A stretch of DNA of 8,009 nt from an uncultured Moraxella sp. (GTDB taxonomy: Bacteria > Pseudomonadota > Gammaproteobacteria > Pseudomonadales > Moraxellaceae): the NCBI GenBank assembly GCA_916720335.1, contig CAKAQU010000077.1, forward strand, positions 1 to 8,009, given 5' to 3'. Within the stretch, counting starts at the first letter, position 1; every line of letters starts with the position of its first letter. The notes beneath the pieces were generated by a model that saw only the letters and a program-made list of their open reading frames with translations, did no database searches and had not been told where the DNA came from. Shown here in pieces: positions 7,079-8,009 of the stretch. The translations under genes were made by a program, and so were the position numbers.

Positions 7079-7366
7079 ATGAAAATGTCCAAATCAACTA
7101 TTGTTGTTGCAGCGATTTCTTTGATGGCAATGTTGCCCATTGCTGCTAGTGCTGAAACTTGCAAAGTAACTGACCCAACAGGAACGCCATTAAATGTTCG
7201 GTCATCGCCCAACGGCAAAGTGATTAGCACATTAAAAAACGGTACAAAAATCCGTCGTGTCGACCATGCAGATGACAACCAAGGCAGATCTTGGGTTTTG
7301 GCATACACTGAAAAAACCAATAAGCGCATTGGTTGGGTGTATCGTGAGTTTGTAAGTTGTTATTAG
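7079..7366 (+). CDS. Secreted SH3b-domain protein, 95 aa
   Basis: This is a small exported protein of unknown role. A typical signal peptide (basic MKMSKS, a hydrophobic core, then ASA at 23-25) predicts cleavage before Glu26, giving a mature protein of about 70 residues. Nearly all of that is one bacterial SH3 (SH3_3-type) domain: TDPTGTPLNVRSSPNG (31-46), GTKI (55-58), GRSWV (69-73) and GWVYREF (85-91). Such domains often bind peptidoglycan or envelope partners. Cys28 and Cys94 sit at the two ends of the mature domain and could form a disulfide in the periplasm. AGGGGGA at 7068-7074 lies 4 nt before the ATG; an ATG two codons later (7085) has a similar claim. The 14-nt gap after the gap stop codon, with no promoter or terminator between, points to co-transcription. 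A strong terminator follows at once. Confidence 0.85.
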   Translation: MKMSKSTIVVAAISLMAMLPIAASAETCKVTDPTGTPLNVRSSPNGKVISTLKNGTKIRRVDHADDNQGRSWVLAYTEKTNKRIGWVYREFVSCY

Positions 7367-7369
7367 TTC

Positions 7370-7419
7370 ACTAAACTAAAAAAAGACCGCGATTTGCGGT
7401 CTTTTTGTGTTAGTTTAGT
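7370..7419. terminator. Bidirectional intrinsic terminator between the SH3b gene and pncB
   Basis: The inner hairpin has a perfect 11-bp stem, AAAAAGACCGC (7380-7390) with GCGGTCTTTTT (7396-7406), around the loop GATTT. An outer 10-bp pair, ACTAAACTAA (7370-7379) with TTAGTTTAGT (7410-7419), extends it with only a 3-nt GTG bulge. T tracts on both strands fit use by both convergent genes. The outer right arm covers the pncB stop codon. Confidence 0.92.
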
Positions 7420-8009
7420 TTTTGATGTCAAATACTTGTTTTAAATATGCCAAGTAAGTGTTGTTTTCAATCATAACCTTTCCAGGGCTATCTGAAAGTT
7501 TGGCGACTGGCTGCCCATTGCACTGAACCAGTTTTAACACAATGTTTAGCTGAGTAAGCCCCATATCGTTGGTGAGATTGGTGCCAATACCAAAATTGGT
7601 TTTGATGCGAGTTTTAAAGTATTGATGCAAATCCCACGCTTTTTTGATGGTCAAACCATCACTAAAGGTTAGACTTTTGGTTTTTGGGTCAATTTTTAGG
7701 GTTTGATAATGAGCAATTGCCTTATCACCCCATACATAAGGGTCGCCACTATCATGACGCAGCCCATCAAATAATTTGGCAAAATATAAATCAAAATCTC
7801 TTAAAAATGCATCCATGCCAACTACATCGGTCAAAGCCACACCTAAATCGCCACGATATTCACGCACCCAAGTTTCCAAAGCTGCTTTTTGTGAATCTCT
7901 TAGGCGAACATCTAGAGCTTGGAAGGCTTGCAAAAATTCATGCGCCATCGTACCAATTGGAGTAATCCCCAGTTTTTTGGCAAGATAAACATTACTAGTG
8001 CCCCGAAAA
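7415..8009 (-). CDS. pncB: Nicotinate phosphoribosyltransferase, C-terminal half (5' end beyond the window)
   Basis: PncB joins nicotinate to phosphoribosyl pyrophosphate, driven by ATP, to give nicotinate mononucleotide in the NAD salvage (Preiss-Handler) pathway. The frame is open to the window edge, so the ATG at 7948 is internal. The visible 197 residues begin with FRGTSNVYLAKKLGI, and about half of the usual 400-residue protein is present. Family motifs in order: GTMAHEF (visible residues 19-25; its His is probably the one phosphorylated during catalysis), ALTDVVGMDAFLRDF (58-72), GLRHDSGDP (82-90, substrate-binding loop), FGIGTNLTND, LNIVLKLVQCNG and AKLSDSPGKVM near the end. It ends in FDIKN, as in enterobacterial PncB, which ends FDLP. 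No truncation or frameshift is visible. It converges on the gap-SH3b pair. Confidence 0.95.
   Translation of the reverse strand, partial: FRGTSNVYLAKKLGITPIGTMAHEFLQAFQALDVRLRDSQKAALETWVREYRGDLGVALTDVVGMDAFLRDFDLYFAKLFDGLRHDSGDPYVWGDKAIAHYQTLKIDPKTKSLTFSDGLTIKKAWDLHQYFKTRIKTNFGIGTNLTNDMGLTQLNIVLKLVQCNGQPVAKLSDSPGKVMIENNTYLAYLKQVFDIKN

Noticed and set aside
7684..7988. + strand open frames opposite pncB
   Set aside because: They are antisense to a well-conserved PncB sequence and have no domain features of their own.

Overview
The window looks like ordinary chromosomal DNA from a low-GC gammaproteobacterium of the family Moraxellaceae, most likely Moraxella or a close relative. This rests on overall AT-richness, the long N-terminally extended GAPDH typical of Pseudomonas/Acinetobacter-type bacteria, a MutT-ThiE-like fusion protein, a HemP protein and a TamB of pseudomonad type. 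The genus is inferred from the look of the proteins and could not be tested by database search. No mobile element, CRISPR array, tRNA or rRNA was seen, and I found no convincing new system.

Layout, left to right: (1) the 3' part of tamB on the + strand, cut by the left window edge, ending in a perfect hairpin that can terminate transcription from both sides. (2) A small hemP gene on the - strand, converging on tamB. Its promoter region holds a good Fur-box match directly abutting a perfect 22-bp palindrome. (3) On the + strand, divergent from hemP, a gene for a Nudix hydrolase fused to a ThiE/TenI-like barrel. (4) A gap gene (glyceraldehyde-3-phosphate dehydrogenase with a roughly 105-residue N-terminal extension) with its own sigma70-type promoter and strong ribosome binding site. 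(5) A short secreted SH3b-domain protein gene 14 nt after gap, probably co-transcribed with it. (6) A strong bidirectional terminator, then the 3' half of pncB on the - strand, running off the right edge.

The genes do not form one pathway. They cover outer-membrane lipid transport (TamB), haem/iron uptake (HemP), nucleotide-pool sanitation (Nudix), central carbon metabolism (GAPDH), an envelope-associated protein of unknown role (SH3b) and NAD salvage (PncB). The points most worth checking are the iron-regulated hemP/Nudix divergent promoter with its palindrome, the degenerate ThiE-like half of the fusion, the non-canonical cofactor loop and N-terminal domain of the GAPDH, and the gap-SH3b pairing.
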